Made by a program: the position numbers and the translations under genes. A stretch of DNA of 64,000 nucleotides, from NCBI GenBank assembly GCA_001045525.1, contig LDWW01000019.1:1-64000 (forward strand). Reading direction: 5' to 3'. This stretch comes from Chitinispirillum alkaliphilum (GTDB taxonomy: Bacteria; Fibrobacterota; Chitinivibrionia; Chitinivibrionales; Chitinispirillaceae). Below the pieces are notes generated by a model. The model saw nothing but the letters and a program-made list of their open reading frames with translations. It was not told the origin of the DNA and made no database searches. Below, piece after piece: positions 48,114 to 57,439 of this stretch (position 1 is the first letter of the stretch; each line of letters begins with the position of its first letter).

Positions 48114-48657
48114 AAAACGCCTCTTTGCTCAGTTTTTTTCGCAGAAAATCCCTGGCAGCTTTTAATTTCATGAAAAAGTTCTGTTCGCTTATATTCATGA
48201 TTTCAGCGGCATCCTTACCACAATAATAGTGCAGATAATAGAGGATAAATGCTGTTTTCTGGTCAAGAGGCAAAAGCTCAAGCAATTCTAACACAATTTT
48301 TCTGACCTCTTTTTTATTCAGATATTCAATTGTATCAGAGTCTGCTCCAGTTTGGATCGGCTCTGAATGTAAGCTGGTAAAATATTTACCCGCAGTTTTC
48401 ATCTTCCTTCCGGAATCATATATTTCACTTAAAGCTACTTTGTAAAGCCAGGTTGTGAATTTGCTGGAATCTTTATAACTGGTTAAACCTTTTATAATCC
48501 TTATAAAAATGTTTTGCAGGATATCTTTCTGTTGCTCTTTATCATCCACATACCTTAAAACTATTGCCGCCATATACCCTCTGTAATGATCTAAAAGGGT
48601 ACAGAGGGCTTTTTTGTCACCATTCCGGGCTGCGTGTATAAGGGTTTTATTTTCCAT
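48106..48657 (-). CDS. ECF-type RNA polymerase sigma factor
   Basis: A 183-residue sigma-70-family factor. Region 2 is seen in GYMAAIVLRYVDDKEQQKDILQNIFIRIIKGLTSYKDSSKFTTWLYKVALSEIYD, and region 4 in LELLPLDQKTAFILYYLHYYCGKDAAEIMNISEQNFFMKLKAARDFLRKKL. No regions 1 or 3, as in ECF factors. It is the first gene of the operon with its anti-sigma partner overlapping downstream. It probably controls envelope or secreted functions and its own operon; no promoter was identified. Confidence 0.92.
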   Translation of the reverse strand: MENKTLIHAARNGDKKALCTLLDHYRGYMAAIVLRYVDDKEQQKDILQNIFIRIIKGLTSYKDSSKFTTWLYKVALSEIYDSGRKMKTAGKYFTSLHSEPIQTGADSDTIEYLNKKEVRKIVLELLELLPLDQKTAFILYYLHYYCGKDAAEIMNISEQNFFMKLKAARDFLRKKLSKEAFYE

Positions 48658-48944
48658 ACAATAAATTAGACGTCTGTGGGTTAGGTTACATAAATAAAAA
48701 ATTCATCTTTTTTATGAAAAGCATGGGCTTACATCAGAATTTGATTTTCTGGCTATGAAATCAGAAACTGGTGAGATACAAAATCACAGTTGCCACTCTT
48801 AGAAGCTATGATTTTCAAATGTATTGATTGGCCATATCGAAACAATCCACTTGTTTGTGCAGGGATAAAAAAGCAGAAAAGATTTAGATTCTATGAATGC
48901 TTGCAGGAAATATAAGATGATATGGAGGGGAAAAGCTGAGACTG

Positions 48945-49115
48945 CCCCGCGCCAGATTGCCTGGGAAGTGGCGCTTTCTTAAACTCCTACACCCTGCTCT
49001 GTGTGAGCGGAAGTGAGAAAAGACAACCGGACACATAAATCTTTAAGCCCCCCACCTGGGAAAAGGGGGCTCTTAAACGTTGATTTATATGCCGCCCGCA
49101 ATCTCACTCTTATCC
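48945..49115. repeat. Second diverged fragment of the left-edge structured repeat
   Basis: Retains GTGGCGCTTTCTTAAA, TGTGAGCGGAAGTGAGA, ACCGGA, an AAGCCCCCCACCTGGGAAAAGGGGGCT hairpin and CTTAAACG, in the same order as the array. The first hairpin no longer pairs, so it is decayed. The remainder of 48658-49239 shows no gene; the part after 49150 should hold the PHP-gene promoter. Confidence 0.55.
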
Positions 49116-49239
49116 TATTATATATAAATCCCCATTAAAATAGCCCAAAAAGCTGACAATAACACATTTCAACTGTTTTCCGGAAAAAATTTATTATCTT
49201 TAGTAATAAGCTGAACACTTTGAGAGAACAATAGACCTG

Positions 49240-50304
49240 ATGACAACAACCACTTTCCCATACCAGGAAATCACCGGCGCGATACACCTGCACACCCTCT
49301 ATTCTGATGGCGGAGTGAGCTATGAAGAGCTCATAGACGCAGCCCAGGGGTGTGGGCTTGATTATGTCGTGGTAACCGATCACATGAACTTAAAGGGTCG
49401 TGAAGCGGGGTATGAGAAATTCCACGGCAATCTTATGGTCCTTGTTGGTTATGAGCACAATGACCCCAAAAAGCTCAACCACTACCTGGCAATTGGCACA
49501 AACAAAGCATTCCCCCAGCTTCAAAAACCTCAGCAATATATTGATGCAGTGAGAGAAAACGGGGGTATAGGGTTTCTTGCCCACCCGGCTGAGAAAAGAA
49601 ACTATTTCGGTAATTTACCACCATATCCCTGGACCGAGTGGGACGCAACCGGTTACGATGGGATAGAGCTTTGGAATCAAATGTCTGACTGGATAGAAAA
49701 CATCCGATCGTGGAGAAGCTTTATAAGACTTCTTTACCCCAGAAGATTTCTGGGCAATGTTCCTGATGAGCTCCTGGAGAAATGGGACAAACTCAACCAA
49801 AACCGTTTCATAAGCGGGGTAGGCGGGGTTGATGCACATACAAGAAGAATTTCTATCGGCCCATTTGCATATACAATTTTTCCCATCAAAGTGGAACTCA
49901 AAGGAATAAGAACCCACCTCTACATTCCTCAAAAATTGCCTGAGTACCCATTTGATGAAGCCAGATCACTCTTATTAAAGGCTCTTAAAAACGGTAACGG
50001 ATTTATAAGTAACTACCGCAGAGGTGATGCAAAAGGTACACAAATCTATCTCCGGCAGGAAAACGGAGCAGTGCTCCCCCCAGGACTTTGTGGAACAATC
50101 AACCGCGCACCTGCGATGCTCTGTGTTCAAGTACCTTCAAGGGGCAATATTCGCCTGATACGAAACGGGGTGGTTTTAAAAAGCGTAAAAGGAACATCTG
50201 CCCAGCTCGGTATATCAGATGATGGAGTCTACAGAGTTGAAGTCTACAAGGGTAAGAATGCCTGGATTTACTCCAATCCGTTTCATGTGTTAAGACAAAA
50301 ATAG
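49240..50304 (+). CDS. PHP-domain metal-dependent phosphoesterase-like protein
   Basis: A 354-residue protein. An N-terminal PHP fold shows H16-x-H18 (IHLHTLYSDG), Asp23, VVTDH (45-49), GYEHND, FLAHPAE and GGVDAHT, a near-complete trinuclear metal site. The C-terminal ~80 residues are beta-rich (LIRNGVVLKSV, YRVEVYKGKNAWIYSNPF), as in other CehA/McbA-type or PHP exported proteins, but no signal peptide is seen. A metal-dependent phosphatase or esterase of unknown substrate. Monocistronic; ribosome site weak. Confidence 0.85.
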   Translation: MTTTTFPYQEITGAIHLHTLYSDGGVSYEELIDAAQGCGLDYVVVTDHMNLKGREAGYEKFHGNLMVLVGYEHNDPKKLNHYLAIGTNKAFPQLQKPQQYIDAVRENGGIGFLAHPAEKRNYFGNLPPYPWTEWDATGYDGIELWNQMSDWIENIRSWRSFIRLLYPRRFLGNVPDELLEKWDKLNQNRFISGVGGVDAHTRRISIGPFAYTIFPIKVELKGIRTHLYIPQKLPEYPFDEARSLLLKALKNGNGFISNYRRGDAKGTQIYLRQENGAVLPPGLCGTINRAPAMLCVQVPSRGNIRLIRNGVVLKSVKGTSAQLGISDDGVYRVEVYKGKNAWIYSNPFHVLRQK

Positions 50305-50588
50305 TTTTCCGTCTCTCATTCTGCGCTGTACATTTTACTTTTGATCCCATCTGCGCTTTTACCATAAATATACGTTCAATCCGCCCTCTGTTCTGTTTCG
50401 TGAGTTTGTAAGAGACCCCTTGGCCTGATGCGTAAAAGAACTAACAGCAAAAAACCTGATATGAGCCCCGGCAGAGCCCGCCCCTGACCATTGACACCAA
50501 AGCAAGTGAATACGCCGAATCTCCTGTTTTATCAATACAGTCACTGTTTTAAAATCAGGATGTAAGAATATGTTTGCTCTCCATCCGG

Positions 50589-51488
50589 CTAATACCTTAA
50601 CCCTGCTCTGCTCCAGTAAAACTCATTACTTCTCAAATCAACTGTACCATCAATATAGGTGTATAAAATATCAGACCCCAGGTTTAGCAGCTCATCGATC
50701 ATCTTTCTTGAAGGATGGCCGTAAGGATTTCTCTCCCCACAGGAGATGATTGAAAGCGAAGCCCCAACATAGGCAAAAAACAACTGATCCGCAGATCCTG
50801 CACTCCCATGGTGAGGGGCAATGAGGATATCAGAGCTCAGTCCATAACTATACGCTTGAGAAATATACCGCTGGGATACGGTGTCGATGTCAGAAGTGAT
50901 CAGCAAGCTGTTCATTCCATGCTCAACAGCAAAAACCATACTGTATCTGTTTACATTAAGACCAGTGACCGGAGTGGGAACCTCTATTGACTCCGGAGGC
51001 CACAGACACCTGATAAGCACAGATTCAAACAGCTCGAGTGTATCATCCTGAACAGCAAACTCAAAATCAATTCTGTTTTTCCAAACCCCTGTTCTGCTTC
51101 GCAGGAACGCAGTGTCTTCATGGGGTGATGTAATAAGTCTTCCGTTCCAGTTAATATCTTTCCCAAGTCTGCTTAATCCCCCATAATGGTCTTCATGATT
51201 ATGAGAGATAATAATGGCAACTATCCGCGGTTCACCAAGATCATTGTATGCATCGAGCCATTTACGATACTGCCTCCCCGATCCGATATCCCAAACAACT
51301 GCACTGTCCCCCATCACTCCGATCTGAGCCAGTCCCTGCCCCACATCAACCACAGAAAAAATAAACCCGCTATCAGCAGAATACTCCGGCTGTAAGTTAC
51401 ACCTGCAAATAAGCAACGTTGCGTATAGTAAACTAAAACATAAAACCCGACGAGCCCCTGATAAGCACATTTTCCCATCCCCTTTCAA
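50589..51488 (-). CDS. ComEC-like metallo-beta-lactamase-fold hydrolase, exported
   Basis: A 299-residue protein with a hydrophobic N-terminus (VLCFSLLYATLLICRCN, possibly a lipoprotein or uncleaved signal; a start at the second Met is also possible). The MBL fold is seen in FSVVDVGQGLAQIG, WDIGSG, the metal motif ISHNHEDHYGGL, SDIDTVSQRYI and LIAPHHGSAGS, which is the pattern of the C-terminal nuclease-like domain of ComEC/Rec2 as a stand-alone protein. It is 39 bp downstream of an outer-membrane protein gene, so it likely acts outside the cytoplasm. Substrate unknown. Confidence 0.85.
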   Translation of the reverse strand: MKGDGKMCLSGARRVLCFSLLYATLLICRCNLQPEYSADSGFIFSVVDVGQGLAQIGVMGDSAVVWDIGSGRQYRKWLDAYNDLGEPRIVAIIISHNHEDHYGGLSRLGKDINWNGRLITSPHEDTAFLRSRTGVWKNRIDFEFAVQDDTLELFESVLIRCLWPPESIEVPTPVTGLNVNRYSMVFAVEHGMNSLLITSDIDTVSQRYISQAYSYGLSSDILIAPHHGSAGSADQLFFAYVGASLSIISCGERNPYGHPSRKMIDELLNLGSDILYTYIDGTVDLRSNEFYWSRAGLRY

Positions 51489-51526
51489 AAAGAGATTTCT
51501 CTATACTGAACTGAGTTCTGTTGTTT

Positions 51527-53029
51527 TTATTTAATGTCAGTTGCTGCCTTACACCTGCAAACATATTCTCTGATGAATCTGAAAAAAAATCCCCTCAAAT
51601 ATGCAGTAAACTGAAACACCCCTTTTCTGTTTACAGGGGATTCAAGGCGATAACTGTATCTGTACCCTCCGGAATGATAGAGGTTATACCTCTGAGTGAG
51701 TCTCACTTCAAAGGGTTGGTCGGGGTTCCAAAGCAGAGATAAAAAAGTCCTGTGGGAGAGATTTTCCCTGTGCTGTGGATCTGCAATACAGGAGTAACGG
51801 AAACGAATATTTATCGGGCGGTTTGTACTGATCATTGCCGAAGAGCTCAGGTGAACAGGAGAGTCTTTAGCTCTGACTATGCTTAGTTCCGGAGAAAACC
51901 TTACCCCGGAACGTAACAACCGGTTGACTCTTATATTCACTCCATTTACCTGAGTCTCCGGATAATCACTCATGTTGACCGTGCGTAAAGCAGCCCGTTT
52001 CATCCTGCTCATATGTAAGCAAACACCCTGAGGAAAGTGGTAAAACTCAAGATCGAGTCTGTTTGCCCTTACAGAATGGATCGATCTGAAAACCAAAGGA
52101 TATCTGATTTTTTCCCGGCTATCGGCCCCGGTCTCAAGCTCAAAGCGAAAATGTGACAATCTATAGGCTGAAAACAGATGCGCATAGGTTGCTTGTTCTC
52201 CCTTCAGAGTGAAACCTGAAATGCCGGTATATAACTCCAAGCTCCTCTTTTTTATACCCACCCCACCACCAAAGATCCGCTCCCCCTCTCTCTGGTGATA
52301 AAAAAGTGAGATGTCGGAGTGGATTTTATCTATGCTTGATCCAAGAGTGACCCCGTTCCAGTTTCGGGCCTCAGGATAGAGCCAGTTATTTATAATCCTG
52401 CCGTTTTCGGATTTCTCTGTTTCGTAGTTTGTAAAATGTCCGTAAAATATTTTACCCGGCAGAGGCTGGGTTATGTTTCCGGCTTCGATTTTCAGATACG
52501 GTAACTGGATCGCAATATTTCGGCTTCTCCACCTTGCTTTTGTTTCATCAATCCCTATTCTTCCCTGAGATGATACAGATTCATGAGGTGAGTACCTGAA
52601 GCGCATTAATTGTGAGGATTGCCCATCACCCAGAGGTTTAGTAAAGTTAATGGTTAAGTTAGCGGATGTGCCCGGAAGTACGGAGTTGAAGCAGAGCAAA
52701 TGTCTCATTGGTTCAAGCATCGGGTAGTCATTAAAAAACCTCTGAACATCTCTGTTTTCCCATGGTTCATAAGCCTTGAGTTCCTCCTTTTCGGGGATTT
52801 CCTCAATGTCACTGAAAATGTCAGTTATCAATTCAAGTCTGCCCTCAGGCACAGATAAAGGCACCGAATAGAGAGGCCTGAGACGGGCCCAGGTGAGGGA
52901 ATCTATTAAACCGGCATTTAAAAGCTCATCCCCCTCCAGCTCATCGGAAGGTATGAAATGAGATTCTGCTGAGATGACATTACAGATGGGGAAAACAAAA
53001 AGAAGCAAAAACAAGAGTTTTACATTCAT
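51527..53029 (-). CDS. Putative outer-membrane beta-barrel protein
   Basis: 500 residues from the chosen start MNVKLLFLLLFVFPICNVISAES, which gives a clean signal peptide; upstream starts add 51 residues that do not fit. After an acidic N-terminal segment (DELLNAGLIDSLTWARLRPLYSVPL), which resembles a helix-hairpin-helix or plug region, the rest has alternating hydrophobic/aromatic strands and RF/YxY patterns typical of a beta-barrel and ends in strand-like sequence (FQFTAYLRGFFFRFIREYVCR). No named family recognised. The C-terminal Cys-rich end is atypical for a barrel. Divergent from the patatin gene. Confidence 0.7.
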   Translation of the reverse strand: MNVKLLFLLLFVFPICNVISAESHFIPSDELEGDELLNAGLIDSLTWARLRPLYSVPLSVPEGRLELITDIFSDIEEIPEKEELKAYEPWENRDVQRFFNDYPMLEPMRHLLCFNSVLPGTSANLTINFTKPLGDGQSSQLMRFRYSPHESVSSQGRIGIDETKARWRSRNIAIQLPYLKIEAGNITQPLPGKIFYGHFTNYETEKSENGRIINNWLYPEARNWNGVTLGSSIDKIHSDISLFYHQREGERIFGGGVGIKKRSLELYTGISGFTLKGEQATYAHLFSAYRLSHFRFELETGADSREKIRYPLVFRSIHSVRANRLDLEFYHFPQGVCLHMSRMKRAALRTVNMSDYPETQVNGVNIRVNRLLRSGVRFSPELSIVRAKDSPVHLSSSAMISTNRPINIRFRYSCIADPQHRENLSHRTFLSLLWNPDQPFEVRLTQRYNLYHSGGYRYSYRLESPVNRKGVFQFTAYLRGFFFRFIREYVCRCKAATDIK

Positions 53030-53192
53030 AAAACTCTTAACATAATGGAGAATGGCAATATGTACTCCACTTGAGGAAAACATGTATATTACCATTTCAC
53101 CAGGATTTATGGTTGTGGTGGAAAAATCGGAAAACACCAATTTCTTCCAGTAATAAAATAACTGATGCAACAGCTGACTCATACAAGGTTTT

Positions 53193-55637
53193 ATGAAAAA
53201 ATTTCAAATTTCCATTGTCCTTTTATTGCTTACATTATATTCGGTGATTCGGTCTGAAGAAAACTATCGTTTTGCTCTTGTTTTAAGCGGTGGCGGGGCA
53301 CGGGGGCTTGCTCAGATCGGGGTATTGAAAGCATTTGAAGAGAATGGTTTAAGGCCGGATCTGATAGTGGCAACAAGTATGGGCTCCATAATCGGTGGAC
53401 TTTATGCCTGTGGTTTGTCCCCAGAGCAGATCTATCAGTTCACCCAAAATCTGGACTGGGGCAATCTTATAAATGACGATGCCAAAAGAGACAACCTATT
53501 TGTAAACCAAAAACAATTCAATGTAAATTACCTGTTTGAGCTGTTTTTTGATCAGCGACTACGCCCCGTTTTCCCCAGCTCCATCTCACACGGACAATCC
53601 TTTTACCAGATCCTTACCCCCCTTTTGCTTCCTGCACAGTACAGGGCAGGAAATGATTTCAGCAATCTGCCCATTTCCCTAAGAATTGTTACTACCGACA
53701 TCTTAACCGGAAACCGGGTAGTTCTCCGGGATGGAAACCTCGCCAGGGCAATCCGGGCCTCCAGCACCGTGCCACTTGCCTTCTCACCATTGAAATATGA
53801 TGGAATGGTCCTGATGGATGGAGGTTTGGCATCCAATATTCCTGTAGAGACCGCCATTGAGGAGATGGCGGATTTTGTCGTTGCTGTTGACGTCACGTCT
53901 TCACTGTTACAAAAACCTGATCTTGACAACCCTGTAAGATTAGTTAACCAGCTTGTTGCAATTGGAATTGAAAAAAATAAAAACAGAGAGAGAGTTCTGG
54001 CTGACATAGTCATTACTCCAGACCTTGAGGGCTTCTCTAACACCAATTTCCGCAATCATGACACGCTTGTACAGATCGGTTACTTGGCAGCCATGGAACA
54101 GATGGATGAAATTCTGAAGAATTTCCCAGAACAACAGATAAACAGATCACCCCAAGCTGCTCAGATTCCTCTGAGAGTAGTTAACAAGTCTGGTGTAAAA
54201 CTTTTTACTGGTGATACTCTGAAAATCGATAAAAATCTTAGCGATGAAGAAACTCTGTCGGCAATAAAAAACTATCTACATTCAAACGGAATCGATTTTC
54301 CGGATATACTTTCAGTGTCAAAAACAGACTCAGTCCTGACCGTTATCGCCGAACCGGCCAAAGTGAATGATTTTAATTTCCTGGGTCTACAAAAAACCTC
54401 CGGATATATAGTTAGGAGGGCTGGCGGACTAAGAAAAGGTGAAACAATTAGTCAGCCACGTATTGAATCAATGATCTCAAATCTTTATTCTACCGGTTTG
54501 TTCAAAACTGTGAACGTGGAAATTGATTCTCAGAATATATTGAATGTAATTGTGGATGAGAAAAAACCCCTGAGACTTCGTGCCGGATTGAGATACGATG
54601 AGTTCCATTTGCTCGAAGGGTTTATCCAGCCTGCAAACCAGAATCTCTTTGGAACCGGAATTACTACCCAATTGCATCTGCAATATGGTTCGAGGCGGGA
54701 AAAATACGCCCTTAAACTCAATGCCAACCATCTCCTGACTGCAAATCTTGCCAACAACCTGCAGTTTAAGGCGTATGTATCCAAAGAGAGGTTATTTGAA
54801 AGGAAAATTATCCCTCAGGAAGGCCAGTCAGACCTGCTCTCGATAAGAGAGATAATTTTACGGAAAACGGGATTTATGGTTATGACCGGCACACAGGTTG
54901 GAAAATTTGCATCGCTCAATGGTGGAATGCGCTATGAACTGTTTAAATTGCAGCAATCAGATAACAGTGTCTTCAAAGATGGTATGGGATTGAAATTCCC
55001 TGGCGAAATGCCCTATTTTATGTTGCGGCTCATAATTGATACCATGGACAAGACTCCGTTCCCAACCAAAGGGTTCAACCATATTGTAACATTCGGCACT
55101 GCATCAAATAAACTTGCTGGTACCGAGGATTTCGTGAAAATTGACGGCAGCTCCGGTGCATACTTTTCTTTGGGAAGTGCACAAAAACATGTACTGCATC
55201 CCAGATTTGTGTGGGCATGGTCAAATTCCCCTCTTCCGGAAACTGAGAAAGTTTATCTGGGAGGAGCCTTTTCCGAACAGGGATACAGAGATCTTGGACT
55301 ATACAACTATGTCCCTTTTATAGGCCTGAAACCAAGGGCTTTTTCAGGAGATTTACTGGCTCTTCTCCATTTAAATTATATTTGGGAGCTAAGGGATAAT
55401 TTCTATCTTACTTTTGATTTCGATTACGGCAGAACCTGGCTAAAGCAAGATTTCAGCCTTTCAAACTTCAGAGAGGAGTTTTTCGACAGAGCTCTTCTGG
55501 GGGTTGGAGCCGGTATGGCTTACAATTCGATATTTGGCCCGCTTCGTTTAAGCTATGGGCACCTCATACGTGGTTTGGAAGAGATAGGCATTGAAAGAGG
55601 TTACCAGTTATACATATCTCTTGGTCAGGATTTCTGA
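53193..55637 (+). CDS. Patatin-like phospholipase fused to a POTRA/Omp85 barrel (type Vd)
   Basis: An 814-residue protein of the PlpD/type V d secretion type. Signal peptide (MKKFQISIVLLLLTLYSVIRS). The patatin domain (about 26-320) has the oxyanion loop SGGGARG (32-38), nucleophile S62 in ATSMGS (usual GTSMG has Gly in place of Ala) and the dyad Asp in MDGGLASN. A POTRA-like region (about 330-455) follows, then a 16-strand Omp85-type barrel ending YQLYISLGQDF, with the aromatic C-terminus used for BAM insertion. It is expected to be an outer-membrane-anchored or secreted phospholipase. Monocistronic. Confidence 0.93.
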   Translation: MKKFQISIVLLLLTLYSVIRSEENYRFALVLSGGGARGLAQIGVLKAFEENGLRPDLIVATSMGSIIGGLYACGLSPEQIYQFTQNLDWGNLINDDAKRDNLFVNQKQFNVNYLFELFFDQRLRPVFPSSISHGQSFYQILTPLLLPAQYRAGNDFSNLPISLRIVTTDILTGNRVVLRDGNLARAIRASSTVPLAFSPLKYDGMVLMDGGLASNIPVETAIEEMADFVVAVDVTSSLLQKPDLDNPVRLVNQLVAIGIEKNKNRERVLADIVITPDLEGFSNTNFRNHDTLVQIGYLAAMEQMDEILKNFPEQQINRSPQAAQIPLRVVNKSGVKLFTGDTLKIDKNLSDEETLSAIKNYLHSNGIDFPDILSVSKTDSVLTVIAEPAKVNDFNFLGLQKTSGYIVRRAGGLRKGETISQPRIESMISNLYSTGLFKTVNVEIDSQNILNVIVDEKKPLRLRAGLRYDEFHLLEGFIQPANQNLFGTGITTQLHLQYGSRREKYALKLNANHLLTANLANNLQFKAYVSKERLFERKIIPQEGQSDLLSIREIILRKTGFMVMTGTQVGKFASLNGGMRYELFKLQQSDNSVFKDGMGLKFPGEMPYFMLRLIIDTMDKTPFPTKGFNHIVTFGTASNKLAGTEDFVKIDGSSGAYFSLGSAQKHVLHPRFVWAWSNSPLPETEKVYLGGAFSEQGYRDLGLYNYVPFIGLKPRAFSGDLLALLHLNYIWELRDNFYLTFDFDYGRTWLKQDFSLSNFREEFFDRALLGVGAGMAYNSIFGPLRLSYGHLIRGLEEIGIERGYQLYISLGQDF

Positions 55638-55723
55638 AAGGGAAATCTTTTTTGAATCGAAGGTTCTTGCAACAGGAACTGTGTTATGTTATACTCTAAT
55701 CGCTAATGAAAGGCCAAGTGTTT

Positions 55724-56824
55724 ATGCGTGTAAATATAACTGTGAAGCTGTTTGCAGGATACCTGGTTATAATATTTCTCAATCTCTTCCTCTTTGTGAT
55801 TGTGAATAAAACCAGTGACATTAAAACGATCACCAACATACTGAAAATTCAAAACGAGATAAAGAACAATTTAGTGCGCTATAATAACCTTCATAACACC
55901 CAGGAGCTGATTGCATTCAGCTTTGAGAGGGCGGGGCTCAAGGAATCGGTTGATAATTTCAGGGATGTAAACACCAAAATGCTGGAAGTGATGGATTCGG
56001 TAAGATCACAGATGAACACTGTTCACCATCTGGACTCCATGGTAAACCCAAAAAATGACACAACTCTCAGCGATTTCAGAAACCAGTTGAAAAAAATCGT
56101 TCATCTTCACACCCTCTATAATAGTATATTTGATACCCTGGTAGTTTCCCGGAGACCGGGAACTATCAGCCAAACCGAAGAATTCAAAAAAATCAGAGAA
56201 AACATGTCTCAGAAACACGAAATTCTCAACTCCAACCTGAGCTCATCACTTGAAAGGGTCGAAGAGATAAATAAATCTTACATCAGGGATGTGGAGAACA
56301 GAGTCAGCAATGTACGTTTTGTTACTATCGTGATTTTTAGCGGAATGACGCTTTTTTCCATGATTTTTGGATTTTTCTTCTCAAAAGCAATTACCAACTC
56401 ATTGCGCAGACTCAAGGAAACCGCCCAAACCGTTGCAAAGGGTAACTTTGATGTTAACCCCTCAGGGTTCCCAAACGATGAAACAGGTGACCTTGCCACA
56501 GCGTTTTTCAACATGTCGGTAGATCTGAAAAATGCCCAGGATGAACTTGTCAGATCGAAACGGATGGCAGCCATAGGAGAAGTTGTAGCATCCATAAACC
56601 ATGAGATCAACAATCCCCTGATGATTATTTCGGGTAATGCCCAGTTCCTTGAGATGACTATGCAGCATTATCCAAAGGAAGTCCAGGAGCGCATCGAGGC
56701 GATTCTCGCCGAAACGGAGCGGATCTCAAAAGTTACCCGTAAACTGCAAAACATAAAAAATCCCGTTTCAGAAGATTATACCTCGGGTGGAGAACAAATG
56801 ATTAATCTGGACAGATCTTCGTAG
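55724..56824 (+). CDS. Membrane sensor protein with HAMP and DHp domains but no ATPase domain
   Basis: 366 residues from MRVNITVKLFAGY (AAAGG upstream; an earlier ATG at 55706 lacks a ribosome site). TM1 about 9-30, periplasmic helical region about 31-195, TM2 about 196-220, HAMP (about 220-270), and a coiled linker leading to DHp with His in VVASINHEINNPLMIISGNAQFLEM (about 290-315). The chain stops about 55 residues after that, at MINLDRSS, so the HATPase catalytic domain is absent; no remnant of it follows before the next gene. It may serve as a phosphotransfer or scaffold partner. It overlaps nothing and is followed 21 bp later by a lipoprotein gene. Confidence 0.85.
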   Translation: MRVNITVKLFAGYLVIIFLNLFLFVIVNKTSDIKTITNILKIQNEIKNNLVRYNNLHNTQELIAFSFERAGLKESVDNFRDVNTKMLEVMDSVRSQMNTVHHLDSMVNPKNDTTLSDFRNQLKKIVHLHTLYNSIFDTLVVSRRPGTISQTEEFKKIRENMSQKHEILNSNLSSSLERVEEINKSYIRDVENRVSNVRFVTIVIFSGMTLFSMIFGFFFSKAITNSLRRLKETAQTVAKGNFDVNPSGFPNDETGDLATAFFNMSVDLKNAQDELVRSKRMAAIGEVVASINHEINNPLMIISGNAQFLEMTMQHYPKEVQERIEAILAETERISKVTRKLQNIKNPVSEDYTSGGEQMINLDRSS

Positions 56825-56845
56825 AAGGATGGAAGGGATCGGATA

Positions 56846-57403
56846 TTGAAAACCAAATCTTTTTTTCCGCTTATAGTAGGAGCGCTGCTTGTTCAAAGCT
56901 GCTCTCACAGGCTACATCTGACATCTTTCAATGAAGCTCAGCTACATATTACAAACGGCCAATACAGAGAGGCTGAGATGATGCTCAATGCAATTATCGA
57001 CTCCATACCGGAGAGCCCTGTTGCAGCCGATGCACTCTATTCACTCGCAATGATTCACCTTGCAAATTCTAATCCGGATGCCGATTTTTATAAAGCAATG
57101 GATCGGTTTGAAACTTTTACTGCTGCATACCCCGAGGATCCAAGACAAAGATCGGCCCAAAACTGGCTTCATATACTGGGCCTCTACACACAAACCAAAG
57201 AAAAACTCTACACCGCACTGGAAACTGCTCACCAGTTCCAGACCACCTATGAAGAAAACCTTAGTAAACAGCTTAATCTTGAAACCCTGAATGAAGATAT
57301 CAGACGATGTTACGAAGAGCGGGAAAATCTGTTAAGTAAAACAGAGGAATTCAGATCAATAATAATCGAGTTAGAACGCAAATGTCTTCAGGCCGGAAGA
57401 TAA
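56846..57403 (+). CDS. TPR-containing lipoprotein, BamD-like
   Basis: A 185-residue protein starting with TTG and GGAAGGGA upstream. Lipobox LLVQSC gives a Cys-20-type lipid anchor. Repeats follow: GQYREAEMMLNAIIDSIPESPVAADALYSLAMIHL and MDRFETFTAAYPEDPRQRSAQNWLHIL, the pattern of BamD/YfiO and YbgF-type TPRs; the C-terminal part is a coiled coil (RRCYEERENLLSKTEEF). Likely in the outer or inner membrane facing the periplasm. Its partner is probably the kinase-like gene just upstream; the two are co-transcribed with 21 bp spacing. Confidence 0.8.
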   Translation: MKTKSFFPLIVGALLVQSCSHRLHLTSFNEAQLHITNGQYREAEMMLNAIIDSIPESPVAADALYSLAMIHLANSNPDADFYKAMDRFETFTAAYPEDPRQRSAQNWLHILGLYTQTKEKLYTALETAHQFQTTYEENLSKQLNLETLNEDIRRCYEERENLLSKTEEFRSIIIELERKCLQAGR

Positions 57404-57439
57404 TTATTGTAAACCCCTTACCAGCTTAACCATTTAAAA

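Noticed and set aside
53193-55637. Patatin gene as pseudogene because of ATSMG instead of GTSMG
   Set aside because: The serine, oxyanion loop and DGG motif are all intact and the frame is open to a proper barrel end.
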